From JACOTK01 sp963743945 (GTDB lineage: Bacteria > Actinomycetota > Acidimicrobiia > Acidimicrobiales > CADCSY01): DNA of 64,000 nucleotides. The notes below the pieces were generated by a model that was not told the DNA's origin, did no database searches, and saw nothing but the letters and a program-made list of their open reading frames with translations. Shown piece by piece: positions 43,977-51,884 of the stretch. A program made the position numbers and the translations under genes. Location of the stretch: NCBI GenBank assembly GCA_963743945.1, contig CAVURO010000010.1, positions 186,001 to 250,000 of the forward strand, given 5' to 3'. Every line of letters begins with the position of its first letter. The first letter of the stretch is position 1.

Positions 43977-46900
43977 TAGACCGACGGGAACAGGGCGGCC
44001 ACGTCGACGAGGTCGATCCGCGCCCCCCGGTCCAGCGCAGCCTGGTACTCCTCGTCGGTCAAACATGCACGCGCGTCGGCGAGGATCGCCTCGAGCTCCT
44101 CCTCCTCCAACGCGGTCGCCGCACCATGGGATACCCGATGGAGCTCCTTGGCACGGCCGGCGAGCGTCACGACGTCGACGGGCCTTCCCTCGGCCAGCGC
44201 TACTGCCGCCAGCTCCTGGACGCCGATCGCACTCACCACGTGGTTCTCCGCCTCCCGACAGGCGGCCAAGCCCTCCAGAAGGATCGGCCGTGCAGACGAC
44301 GGTCCATCCACCGCGCGGGTCACCCTTCCCAGGAACACCAGCGCGGTGCCCAAGAGGATCTGGTCGCCCACCCGATAGGCCAATCGACGCGCCTCGGTGG
44401 TGAGCTCGGTGGCCCGGATGCCATCGCCCTTGAGCAACCACGCCTGACCCAGGTTTGCGAGCGGAAGAACCTGGGCCTGCTCATCGCCCATCTCGCGAAA
44501 GGCCTCGATGGCCGGCTCGAGCAACGACATGGCCTGATCGAGATCTCCCATCCGTCGAGCGCCGACCCCCCAGAACGATTGACACCACGCCATCCCCCAC
44601 GCATCGCCCAGCCTCTCGCAAAGTCCGGTTCCCTCGACGAAGCATGCAATCGCCCGATCGACATTGCCCTCGAATACCGCTGCAGCGCCCCGAACGATGA
44701 GGGCGATCGACAGCTCCCGGGGGTCATCGAGGCCACGGGCTGCCGCGAGTCCCTCCTCGCCCAGCTCGACAGTCATCGCGTGGCGTCCGAGCAGGAACGC
44801 GATCGTGCTCGCCGAGGTCAGCGCCAAGGTGCGCAACTCCGGTGAGAGCTCGTCACGACGCTCGAGAATCGGTTCGATCCAGCTCAGACCCTCCTCCAGG
44901 AATCCGAGTCGACTGAAATACCAACGGAGCGCGCCCGCCAGGCGAAGCGCGTGCTCGAGGTCGTCGTTGACGAACGCCCAGTCGATCGCGGCTCGGAAGT
45001 TGGCCAGCTCCACCTCGACGAGTGGCAGCCAGGTACGCACCTCCCTGCTGTGGGCGCCGTGGTTTGCCTCCTCGCCGAACGCCAGGAAGTGGTGCATGTG
45101 GCGTTCTCGGGTGTCCTGCTCGTCCCCGGAGTTCCTGAGGCGCTCGAGCGCGTACAGGCGAAGGGTCTCGAGCAGCCGATACCTGGTCGGCCCCTCGTCG
45201 TGCCTGACGATCGTCACCATCGATTTGACCACCAGTCGATCGAGGACCTCGAGCACCTCCTCGTGGTCGATCGCCGCCTGGCTGTTGGGGTTCTTCCCGC
45301 TCGCCACCGCCTCCGCTGCACTGAGCGTGAAGGGCCCCACAAAGACCGAAAGACGACTGAAGAGCAGCCGTTCCGTGGCGTCGAGCAACTCGTAGCTCCA
45401 GTCGATCGCCGCACGGAGCGTCCGCTGGTGGGCTCGAAGCCCTCTCGATCCTCGTACGAGCAGACGGAACCGGTCGTTCAGACGATCATCGAGCTCGCCG
45501 GGCGAGAGCACACCGAGCAATGGCGCAGCCAACTCGATGGCGAGCGGGATCCCTTCGAGCTTGTGGCAGATGCCGGCAACCGAACCCACGTTGTCGGCGG
45601 CAAGCGAAAAATCTGGGCGAACCTGGCGAGCGCGGTCGACAAAGAGCCTCACCGCATCGGACCCTCCGCATTCGACAAGGTCGAAGTGACCATCCTCGGA
45701 ACGCACGGGAAGGCCCAGCGCATCCAGTCGCCACACGCGCTCACCACGTACCCGCAACTCCTCGCGACTGGTGCAAAGGATCTGCAGGGACGGACACCGA
45801 CCGAGCAACGTCGTCGCCGTGACGGCAACGACGTCGACGACCTGTTCGCAGTTGTCGATGACAAGAAGCAGGTCGCGCTCGGCGATCGCCTCGCCAAGCG
45901 CCTCCAGGGCAAGCGCTGCCTTGTGCACATGGACATCCAGCGATGCCGCAAGGACCGCCGGAACGACCGCCGGGTCGGTCACCTCGGCCAGATCGACGAA
46001 CCAGACACCCTCAGGCCACCGACCGTCGAGTCGTCTCGCGACCTCGACCACCAGCCGAGTCTTGCCGCAGCCTCCGGCGCTCGCGATCGTCACCATCCGG
46101 GATTCACCAAGCAGCGTCGCCAAGTCGGCCATCTCCCGTTCTCGACCGACAAAGCTGGTCACCGCCGCAGGGAAGTGATGCAGAACCGGGGCGTGGCGGG
46201 TCCGGGCCTCGCCGCCATCACGCTCAATGCCGTCGCGTTCGAGGCCGTCGCGTTCGAGGCCGTCGCGTTCGAGGCCGTCGCGTTCGAGGCCGTCACGTTC
46301 GAGGCCTGCCAGGTCGATCCGAACGTGGTCGATCGATGCCCTGCCGGGCCCGGCTTCGCCTTCCGAGGTCATGGACAACGACATCGGCACGGCGGCCATC
46401 CAGTCCAGCTCGGAGCGCTGCAACAGGATCGCCTCTTCGAGATCTCGCAACGGGCCGCTCGGAAGAATGCCCAGCTCCTCATCAAGGTTTGCGCGAAGTT
46501 CCTGATACGCACGCAGCGCCTCGGCCTGGCGCCCACTGCGGTAGAGCGCCAACATCAACTGACCCCAAAACCGCTCGTGCAGCGGGTGGTCGGCGCAAAG
46601 CGACGACAACTCCGTCGCCAACTGCCCGTGCGAACCGAGCGCGAGGTCGGCCTCGATTCGCTCCTCGATGGCCCAGAGACGCAGCGTATCGAGGCGGGCG
46701 GCGACCGCGCGAAATGTCGTGTCGATCGCGGCGAACTCCATGACATCACCGAGCGCCGGCCCCCGCCACTCACGCAACGCCGTCCCCAGCAGTCTGCTCA
46801 CCTCCCTCGGGTGTTGCGGCTCGCGTGCGTCACGCACTCGACACACCGCCTGCTCGAATCGTCCCGCGTCCAACCGATCGTCCTCAACCGAGAGCTGATA

Positions 46901-47239
46901 GCCCGCAGGACGAGTGAGGATCACGCTGGCCCTCACCCCGGGCAGGGGGAGTGCCTCTTCGGGCGTGAGGACCTTGCGCAGCTCGGAGATGTAGGCCTGC
47001 AGCGTCGCCGGCGACCCGGGGCGGACCTTGTCCCCCCACAGCTCGTGCATGAGCTGGTCCGCCGAGACGGTCTCGTTGCGAGCGACCAGGAGGCGGGCGA
47101 GCAGCACACGTTGACGCCTGCCCGACAGCTCGATCACCATGGTACCTCGACGCACCTCGAGGGGTCCGAGGAGCGCAAAGGACAATGGCGGTGATGGCGC
47201 CGACTCGTTGGCCCCGCCACCCTGCACCTCTTTCGCCAT
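43976..47239 (-). CDS. SARP/AfsR-type transcriptional regulator with NB-ARC and TPR
   Basis: About 1087 residues from ATG 47239. Domains in order: OmpR-like winged helix (about 20-105; FALLGPLEVRRGTMVIELSGRRQRVLLARLL), bacterial transcriptional activation domain (about 105-260), and a low-complexity linker of LERDG pentapeptides near residues 310-340. An NB-ARC ATPase follows (Walker A ASAGGCGKTRLVVEVARRL near 395), then TPR-like helical repeats to the end. SARP proteins activate secondary-metabolism or stress genes. No biosynthetic cluster is next to it, so the target is unknown. The stop codon coincides with the edge of the mobile element. Confidence 0.88.
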   Translation of the reverse strand: MAKEVQGGGANESAPSPPLSFALLGPLEVRRGTMVIELSGRRQRVLLARLLVARNETVSADQLMHELWGDKVRPGSPATLQAYISELRKVLTPEEALPLPGVRASVILTRPAGYQLSVEDDRLDAGRFEQAVCRVRDAREPQHPREVSRLLGTALREWRGPALGDVMEFAAIDTTFRAVAARLDTLRLWAIEERIEADLALGSHGQLATELSSLCADHPLHERFWGQLMLALYRSGRQAEALRAYQELRANLDEELGILPSGPLRDLEEAILLQRSELDWMAAVPMSLSMTSEGEAGPGRASIDHVRIDLAGLERDGLERDGLERDGLERDGLERDGIERDGGEARTRHAPVLHHFPAAVTSFVGREREMADLATLLGESRMVTIASAGGCGKTRLVVEVARRLDGRWPEGVWFVDLAEVTDPAVVPAVLAASLDVHVHKAALALEALGEAIAERDLLLVIDNCEQVVDVVAVTATTLLGRCPSLQILCTSREELRVRGERVWRLDALGLPVRSEDGHFDLVECGGSDAVRLFVDRARQVRPDFSLAADNVGSVAGICHKLEGIPLAIELAAPLLGVLSPGELDDRLNDRFRLLVRGSRGLRAHQRTLRAAIDWSYELLDATERLLFSRLSVFVGPFTLSAAEAVASGKNPNSQAAIDHEEVLEVLDRLVVKSMVTIVRHDEGPTRYRLLETLRLYALERLRNSGDEQDTRERHMHHFLAFGEEANHGAHSREVRTWLPLVEVELANFRAAIDWAFVNDDLEHALRLAGALRWYFSRLGFLEEGLSWIEPILERRDELSPELRTLALTSASTIAFLLGRHAMTVELGEEGLAAARGLDDPRELSIALIVRGAAAVFEGNVDRAIACFVEGTGLCERLGDAWGMAWCQSFWGVGARRMGDLDQAMSLLEPAIEAFREMGDEQAQVLPLANLGQAWLLKGDGIRATELTTEARRLAYRVGDQILLGTALVFLGRVTRAVDGPSSARPILLEGLAACREAENHVVSAIGVQELAAVALAEGRPVDVVTLAGRAKELHRVSHGAATALEEEELEAILADARACLTDEEYQAALDRGARIDLVDVAALFPSV
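46227..46312 (-). repeat. 15-bp tandem repeat array in the SARP linker
   Basis: About five and a half units of GCCGTCGCGTTCGAG (plus-strand reading), nearly perfect, encode LERDG pentapeptides between the activation domain and the ATPase domain. The in-frame array can change length without breaking the frame. Confidence 0.9.
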
Positions 47240-47315
47240 CCTCACGCCCTGTTGTCTATCACGGACCAAAATGACGAGAAATGTGATCCCGATACCGGCG
47301 ATGCCGAGAGGGCCA

Positions 47316-47735
47316 ATGGACACCATCAAGTTCACCGAAATCAGCGGCTGGGTGCTTCGCATCGGGGCGATCAGCAACGTCCTCGTGACGGTGCCGGCCT
47401 TCCTCGTCTACGACGCCTACATCGACCTCCTCCTTGATCAGGCGCCGGACACCCCATGGCTCGTGTGGATCTGGAGCGGCATGGCATTTCTCTGGGGTGT
47501 GATGATGTGGGACCTTTCCGGCAACCTGGGCGCGAAATGGCCGCTGCTCCGCTACCTCATCGCCGAGAAGGCGGTGACGTCGGCCAGCGCTGTGGTGGGT
47601 TTCCTCATCGGGGATCTCCCGGGCAGAGCACTCGCCGCCCTCGTCGTCACCGATGTGATCTGGATCCCGCTCTTCGCGATGATCCTGGAAGGGGCCCGCA
47701 CGCGATTTGCGGCGGGTGGCGAGGACTCGCGCTAG
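47316..47735 (+). CDS. Small integral membrane protein of unknown function
   Basis: 139 residues from ATG 47316 (GAGAGGG upstream). Four hydrophobic segments are visible: around residues 10-30, 47-65, 80-100 and 105-125. No family is recognised. It is divergent from the SARP regulator and converges on rpmA, with which it shares a CTAG (47732-47735) as both stop codons. It may be under the control of the neighbouring SARP protein, but there is no direct sign of that. Confidence 0.65.
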   Translation: MDTIKFTEISGWVLRIGAISNVLVTVPAFLVYDAYIDLLLDQAPDTPWLVWIWSGMAFLWGVMMWDLSGNLGAKWPLLRYLIAEKAVTSASAVVGFLIGDLPGRALAALVVTDVIWIPLFAMILEGARTRFAAGGEDSR

Positions 47736-47983
47736 CCGGGAAGAACGTCGACCAGCTTGCGCCCCTTGCGCGAGCCGAACTTGACCTTGCCCGGTGCGAG
47801 CGCGAACAGCGTGTCGTCGCCGCCACGACCCACGTTCTCACCGGGGTGGATATGGGTACCCCGCTGACGAACGATGATGGCGCCGGTGCCGACGGCATGA
47901 CCGTCGAAGACCTTGACGCCCAGGCGCTGGGCGTTCGAATCGCGACCGTTGCGCGTTGATCCGCCACCTTTGGTCTTAGACAT
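47732..47983 (-). CDS. rpmA: 50S ribosomal protein L27
   Basis: 83 residues, normal length. The N-terminus carries KGGGSTRNGRDSNAQRLGVK and the rest IIVRQRGTHIHPGENVGRGGDDTLFAL, which are the L27 signature. L27 contacts the peptidyl-transferase center. It is directly downstream of rplU (3 bp) and would normally be followed by obgE, which is about 11 kb away in this genome. Confidence 0.96.
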   Translation of the reverse strand: MSKTKGGGSTRNGRDSNAQRLGVKVFDGHAVGTGAIIVRQRGTHIHPGENVGRGGDDTLFALAPGKVKFGSRKGRKLVDVLPG

Positions 47984-47986
47984 GGC

Positions 47987-48295
47987 TCAGCTCCCTTGGG
48001 AAATCGAGGTGATCTCGATGGTGGCGTAGTGCTGGCGATGGCCCCATCGACGACGGTTGTTCGACTTGTTCTTGTAGGTGAAGCCACGGATCTTGGGACC
48101 CTTGGCATCGCCCACGACACGAGCAGCCACCTTGGCGCCCTGCAACTCGGCGGGGGTGGACAGAACCGTCTCACCGTCGACCAACAACAGGGGCTCGAAG
48201 CTCACCTCGCCATCGGTGCCCAAACGCTCCACATCGAGCTGTTGACCCTCGTTGACGCGATATTGCTTTCCACCGGTTCGAATGACTGCATACAT
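47987..48295 (-). CDS. rplU: 50S ribosomal protein L21
   Basis: 102 residues. MYAVIRTGGKQYRVNEGQQL opens the protein and the C-terminus has GFTYKNKSNNRRRWGHRQHYATIEI, both typical of L21. It binds 23S rRNA in the large subunit. It starts the rplU-rpmA pair, and the divergent SDR gene begins 62 bp away. Confidence 0.96.
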   Translation of the reverse strand: MYAVIRTGGKQYRVNEGQQLDVERLGTDGEVSFEPLLLVDGETVLSTPAELQGAKVAARVVGDAKGPKIRGFTYKNKSNNRRRWGHRQHYATIEITSISQGS

Positions 48296-48357
48296 AGGGG
48301 AACTACCCTACCGGACTCCTGATCATTCGGGAAGTTCCCGCCCGGTACCCTGAGTCG

Positions 48358-49125
48358 ATGCACGACCACGTTGGCTCCGACGGTTCGACAGCCGGCCTCG
48401 CCGGGCGGGTCGTCGTCATCACCGGCGCAAGCCGTGGCCTGGGAGCCGGGATGGCCCGCACGTTCGGCGAACACGGCCTGAAACTGGGGCTCTGCGCCCG
48501 CCACGAACCAGCGCCGACCGTTCCCGGGACGGTCGATGTGGTGACCGCCGCCGTGGATGTCGGCGACGCGGCGGCGATGCAGGGCTTTGCGTCACGGGTG
48601 GCGGCGAGGCTCGGCCCGATCGATCTGTGGATCAACAACGCCGGCGTGCTCGGTCCGATCGGCCCGCTGCGGGACCTGGACCCCACCGAGGTGGCCTCCA
48701 ACCTCCTGATCAACCTGCTGGGCGTGGTGCACGGCTCGCAGGTGTTCATCAGGCATCGCCACCAGGTGGGCCCGGGTGGCGTCCTCGTCAACATCTCGTC
48801 GGGCGCCGCCTCGCACGGCTATGCCGGTTGGTCGGCCTACGCGGCGGCCAAGGCAGGAGTCGAACGCCTCACCGAGGTGATACGGCTGGAGGAGCAGACT
48901 GCGGGACTGCGGGCCTACGCCGTCTCGCCAGGTGTCATCGACACGGACATGCAGGCCGAGGTCAGGTCGAGCACACCCGAGCAGTTTCCCGAGGTCGAAC
49001 GCTTTCGGCGACTTCATCGAGAGGGCCGATTGCGTCCGCCGGCTCACGTCGCCGAGTTTCTCCTCCGGCTGGCCTTCGACCCGACCTGCACGGACGACCG
49101 GGTCTCGCTACGGGTGCCCGACTGA
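48358..49125 (+). CDS. Short-chain dehydrogenase/reductase (SDR)
   Basis: 255 residues. The cofactor loop is VVITGASRGLGAGMARTF (TGxxxGxG) near residue 20. NNAG lies near 97, the catalytic serine region is VNISSGAA near 143, and the active-site pair is in WSAYAAAKAG (YxxxK) near 160. A C-terminal SPGVIDTDMQ follows. The substrate and cofactor preference are not predicted. It is inserted between rplU and rne and transcribed in the opposite direction, so it is probably not part of the ribosomal unit. Confidence 0.88.
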   Translation: MHDHVGSDGSTAGLAGRVVVITGASRGLGAGMARTFGEHGLKLGLCARHEPAPTVPGTVDVVTAAVDVGDAAAMQGFASRVAARLGPIDLWINNAGVLGPIGPLRDLDPTEVASNLLINLLGVVHGSQVFIRHRHQVGPGGVLVNISSGAASHGYAGWSAYAAAKAGVERLTEVIRLEEQTAGLRAYAVSPGVIDTDMQAEVRSSTPEQFPEVERFRRLHREGRLRPPAHVAEFLLRLAFDPTCTDDRVSLRVPD

Positions 49126-49204
49126 TCGCTCGACGGTCCCATCGTTCGACCGGACGACCGATCGGCGGCGGTCCGGGAGGACCCGAGCCGCCCGCCGGGG
49201 CCGG

Positions 49205-51124
49205 TCATTCCAGCAGGGACGGGTCGAAGATGAGACCCCGACCATCGCACTCCACGCACGGCCCGGACATCGACTCGATCAGTCCCTCACCGATGCGCTT
49301 TCGGGTCATCTCGACGAGACCCAGCTCCGAGATGTCGAACACCTGGGTTCGGGTCTTGTCCCTCGCCAACGCGTCGCGAAAGGTTCGGATGACCTCGTCA
49401 CGGTTGCGCGCGATCTCCATGTCGATGAAGTCGATGACGATGATGCCACCGATGTCCCGCAGACGGAGTTGACGGGCAACCTCCTCGGCGGCTTCCAGGT
49501 TGTTCCTGAAGACGGTCTCCTCGAGGTTCGACTTTCCGACGTTCTTGCCGGTGTTGACGTCGATGACCGTCAGCGCCTCGGTGCGCTCGATGATGAGCGA
49601 ACCTCCGGAGGCCAGCCACACCTTGCGATCGAGCGCCTTGTGCAGCTGCTCGTGGACATGGTGCAGCTCGAACAACGGCAGGGGCTCGGTGGTCCGATCG
49701 TAGAGCTCGACGCGATCGGCGAGCTCGGGGCTGATGCCTGCCACATAGCTGTGGACCTCCTCGAACAGCACCGGGTCGTCGATGATCACTCCTCGGTACG
49801 TCGCGTTGAACTCCTCGCGGATGACCCGAACCGCCATCCCCGGCTCCTGGTACAACAGGGTCGGCGCAGCCGATGCCTTGGCCAACGCCTCGATCTTGTC
49901 CCACTGGTCCAGGAGACGGATCACGTCGCGCTCCAACTCCTCGCGGGTCGCCCCCTCCGCGGCGGTGCGGACGATGAGGCCGTGATCGGCGGGCTTGACC
50001 TTGTCGAGGATGCCCCGCAGTCGCTTGCGCTCGTCGTCGGCCAGCCTCTTGGAGATGCCGTAGGTGCTCGAGTTGGGGATGAGCACGACGAAGCGGCCCG
50101 GAAGCGAGACCTCCTGGGTGAGACGGGCGCCCTTCGCCCCGATCGGATTCTTGGTGACCTGACAGACGATCGCCTGGCGGGCCTTCAGGATGCTCTCGAT
50201 CCGAGCCGGTCCCGAGCCCTCCACGATGTCCTCTGCGTCGTACTGCACGTCACCGCGGTAGAGCACCGCGTTCTTGGGCGTGCCGATGTCGATGAACGCC
50301 GCCTCCATGCCCGGTAGGACGTTCTGCACCCGGCCGAGATAGATGTTGCCGTGGATCTGGGAGTCGTCGTCCGAAACCCTGGAGACGTAGTGCTCGAGGA
50401 GCGAGCGACCTTCGAGCACGGCGATCTGGGTCACCCCGTCGCGCACCTGGGCACACATGAGGTAGCGGCCGACCGGACGGCCCTTGCGTTCCCGACCACG
50501 GCGGCGCGCCCGTTCCTGCTCGTCGAGGTCGAGATCCAATGGTCCGTCGATTGCCGACGACACGGGCTTGCGGTCGGTGGTCTCCGCCGCCTTGCCCGAT
50601 CCCCGGCCTCCCCGGCGCCGACGCCGTTCAGCGCTCGGCGAGCCCGACGATCCCGGCGACCGCGTGCCGGTGGAGCCGTCCTTCATCGGCGCGGAACCGG
50701 GTCCGGATGCCGAATCGGCGTTCTTCGGTGGTCGCTGCCGTGAGGTCGACTTCGGCACCGCGTTGGCCGCACTCGGCGGAGGGGGCGGGGCGGGCATCGA
50801 GTCGCCGATCTGGGGCTTGCGCACCAGGGCCCGGTCGGCGGCGGCAGCGGAGGGGCGATTCTCACTGAGGCGCTCGGGCAACTCCTCGGGGCGGCGATTG
50901 GCCTCCTTCGCCGACGGCACTCCCGAAGCCGAGGGCGCTCCCGAAGCCGAGGGCGAGCTCTCCCCTACGGGGCCCTGAGAGCCCGATCTGCTGCGATTGC
51001 CTCCACGCGACCCTCGGCGCCGAGGTTTCTTGGGCCCTTCAGGCATTTCGGATGGTGCGGTCCGGGCTTCACTGCTCGTTGCGGCCGGACCCACGGTTGG
51101 GACCTGGGGTACAGGTTCGGACAT
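49205..51124 (-). CDS. rne: Ribonuclease E/G family protein
   Basis: 639 residues from ATG 51124 (AAGGGA upstream). The first 200 residues are a disordered basic, Pro/Ser-rich extension that may bind RNA or partners. The S1 domain follows (about 215-320; GNIYLGRVQNVLPGMEAAFIDIG), then the RNase H-like/DNase I-like catalytic domain with LTVIDVNTGKNVG and IVVIDFIDM, which supplies catalytic aspartates. The zinc-link cysteines lie near the end (GPCVECDGRG). It processes rRNA and mRNA. An N-terminal extension and no long C-terminal tail is common in actinobacteria. Confidence 0.92.
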   Translation of the reverse strand: MSEPVPQVPTVGPAATSSEARTAPSEMPEGPKKPRRRGSRGGNRSRSGSQGPVGESSPSASGAPSASGVPSAKEANRRPEELPERLSENRPSAAAADRALVRKPQIGDSMPAPPPPPSAANAVPKSTSRQRPPKNADSASGPGSAPMKDGSTGTRSPGSSGSPSAERRRRRGGRGSGKAAETTDRKPVSSAIDGPLDLDLDEQERARRRGRERKGRPVGRYLMCAQVRDGVTQIAVLEGRSLLEHYVSRVSDDDSQIHGNIYLGRVQNVLPGMEAAFIDIGTPKNAVLYRGDVQYDAEDIVEGSGPARIESILKARQAIVCQVTKNPIGAKGARLTQEVSLPGRFVVLIPNSSTYGISKRLADDERKRLRGILDKVKPADHGLIVRTAAEGATREELERDVIRLLDQWDKIEALAKASAAPTLLYQEPGMAVRVIREEFNATYRGVIIDDPVLFEEVHSYVAGISPELADRVELYDRTTEPLPLFELHHVHEQLHKALDRKVWLASGGSLIIERTEALTVIDVNTGKNVGKSNLEETVFRNNLEAAEEVARQLRLRDIGGIIVIDFIDMEIARNRDEVIRTFRDALARDKTRTQVFDISELGLVEMTRKRIGEGLIESMSGPCVECDGRGLIFDPSLLE

Positions 51125-51143
51125 GGGGAATGTTCCCTTCTCA

Positions 51144-51884
51144 TCACACACGCACCAGGGCGTGCGGGGGCGACATCGCCTCGGGCGATGCCACCCCGAC
51201 GAGCGGCTCGACTCGAGCGCCGTCGTTCCAGATCCATTGTGCCAATCGCCGAACCCGGCCCTCTTCGACGCCGTCGGGGAAGACCCCGCCGAGCAACTCG
51301 GCGGGTCGTGCGCTGCGAGGGTGGACACCGAGCTCAGCCTCGAGCTCGGTGCCTTCGGCCGTGGGGCCGACAACCGAGAGGGAGCGAATGGCAGGACGGA
51401 GGTCATCGGTGACCTCTCGCCCCTTACGTGTACGGGTAACAAGCAGCTCGTCCTTGGCCAACGCGGCCGTCACCAGCTGCTCCGTGATCGCGACATCGAA
51501 ACCCACGGCCTCGATGCGCCACAGACATGACGTCACCGACTCCTGGAGAGAAGGCGTGCCGGGTGCGATCTCGGCCGCCGTCACGACCTCGATGCCCACC
51601 GGGAGCAACGGGGTGAGCAGGGCGGCCAACGCGTCGACGTCAAGGGGACCGACGTCGAGTGGCGCCGATTGATCGGCCAGCTCGACGTCGAGGTATTCGG
51701 CCATGGACTCATGACCTGTTGACAATGCCAATCCGAAGGACAGCTTCGGCCTGGGGGAGAAACCCGCGGAATACGCCACGGGCAGATCGGCCCGTCGCAA
51801 CGCACGTTCCCACATGCGAGCAACATCTCGATGACTGGTGAACCGGACCTTGCCGGTCTTGGTGAAACGCAGGCGAACCTTCAT
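51144..51884 (-). CDS. TIGR03936-type radical SAM-associated protein (DUF2344)
   Basis: 246 residues. The opening VRLRFTKTGKVRFTSHRDVARMWERALRRADLPVAYSAGFSPRPKLSFG is the family hallmark. It always accompanies the radical SAM protein encoded just upstream (overlap ATGA at 51881-51884), and together they precede rne in many actinobacteria. The family is proposed to take part in an RNA or ribosome modification, but the reaction is not established as far as I know. Confidence 0.88.
   Translation of the reverse strand: MKVRLRFTKTGKVRFTSHRDVARMWERALRRADLPVAYSAGFSPRPKLSFGLALSTGHESMAEYLDVELADQSAPLDVGPLDVDALAALLTPLLPVGIEVVTAAEIAPGTPSLQESVTSCLWRIEAVGFDVAITEQLVTAALAKDELLVTRTRKGREVTDDLRPAIRSLSVVGPTAEGTELEAELGVHPRSARPAELLGGVFPDGVEEGRVRRLAQWIWNDGARVEPLVGVASPEAMSPPHALVRV

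Noticed and set aside
44951..47194. Long plus-strand open frame antisense to the SARP gene
   Set aside because: It mirrors the regulator's codons in a GC-rich genome and shows no family motif. The minus-strand protein has clear domains.
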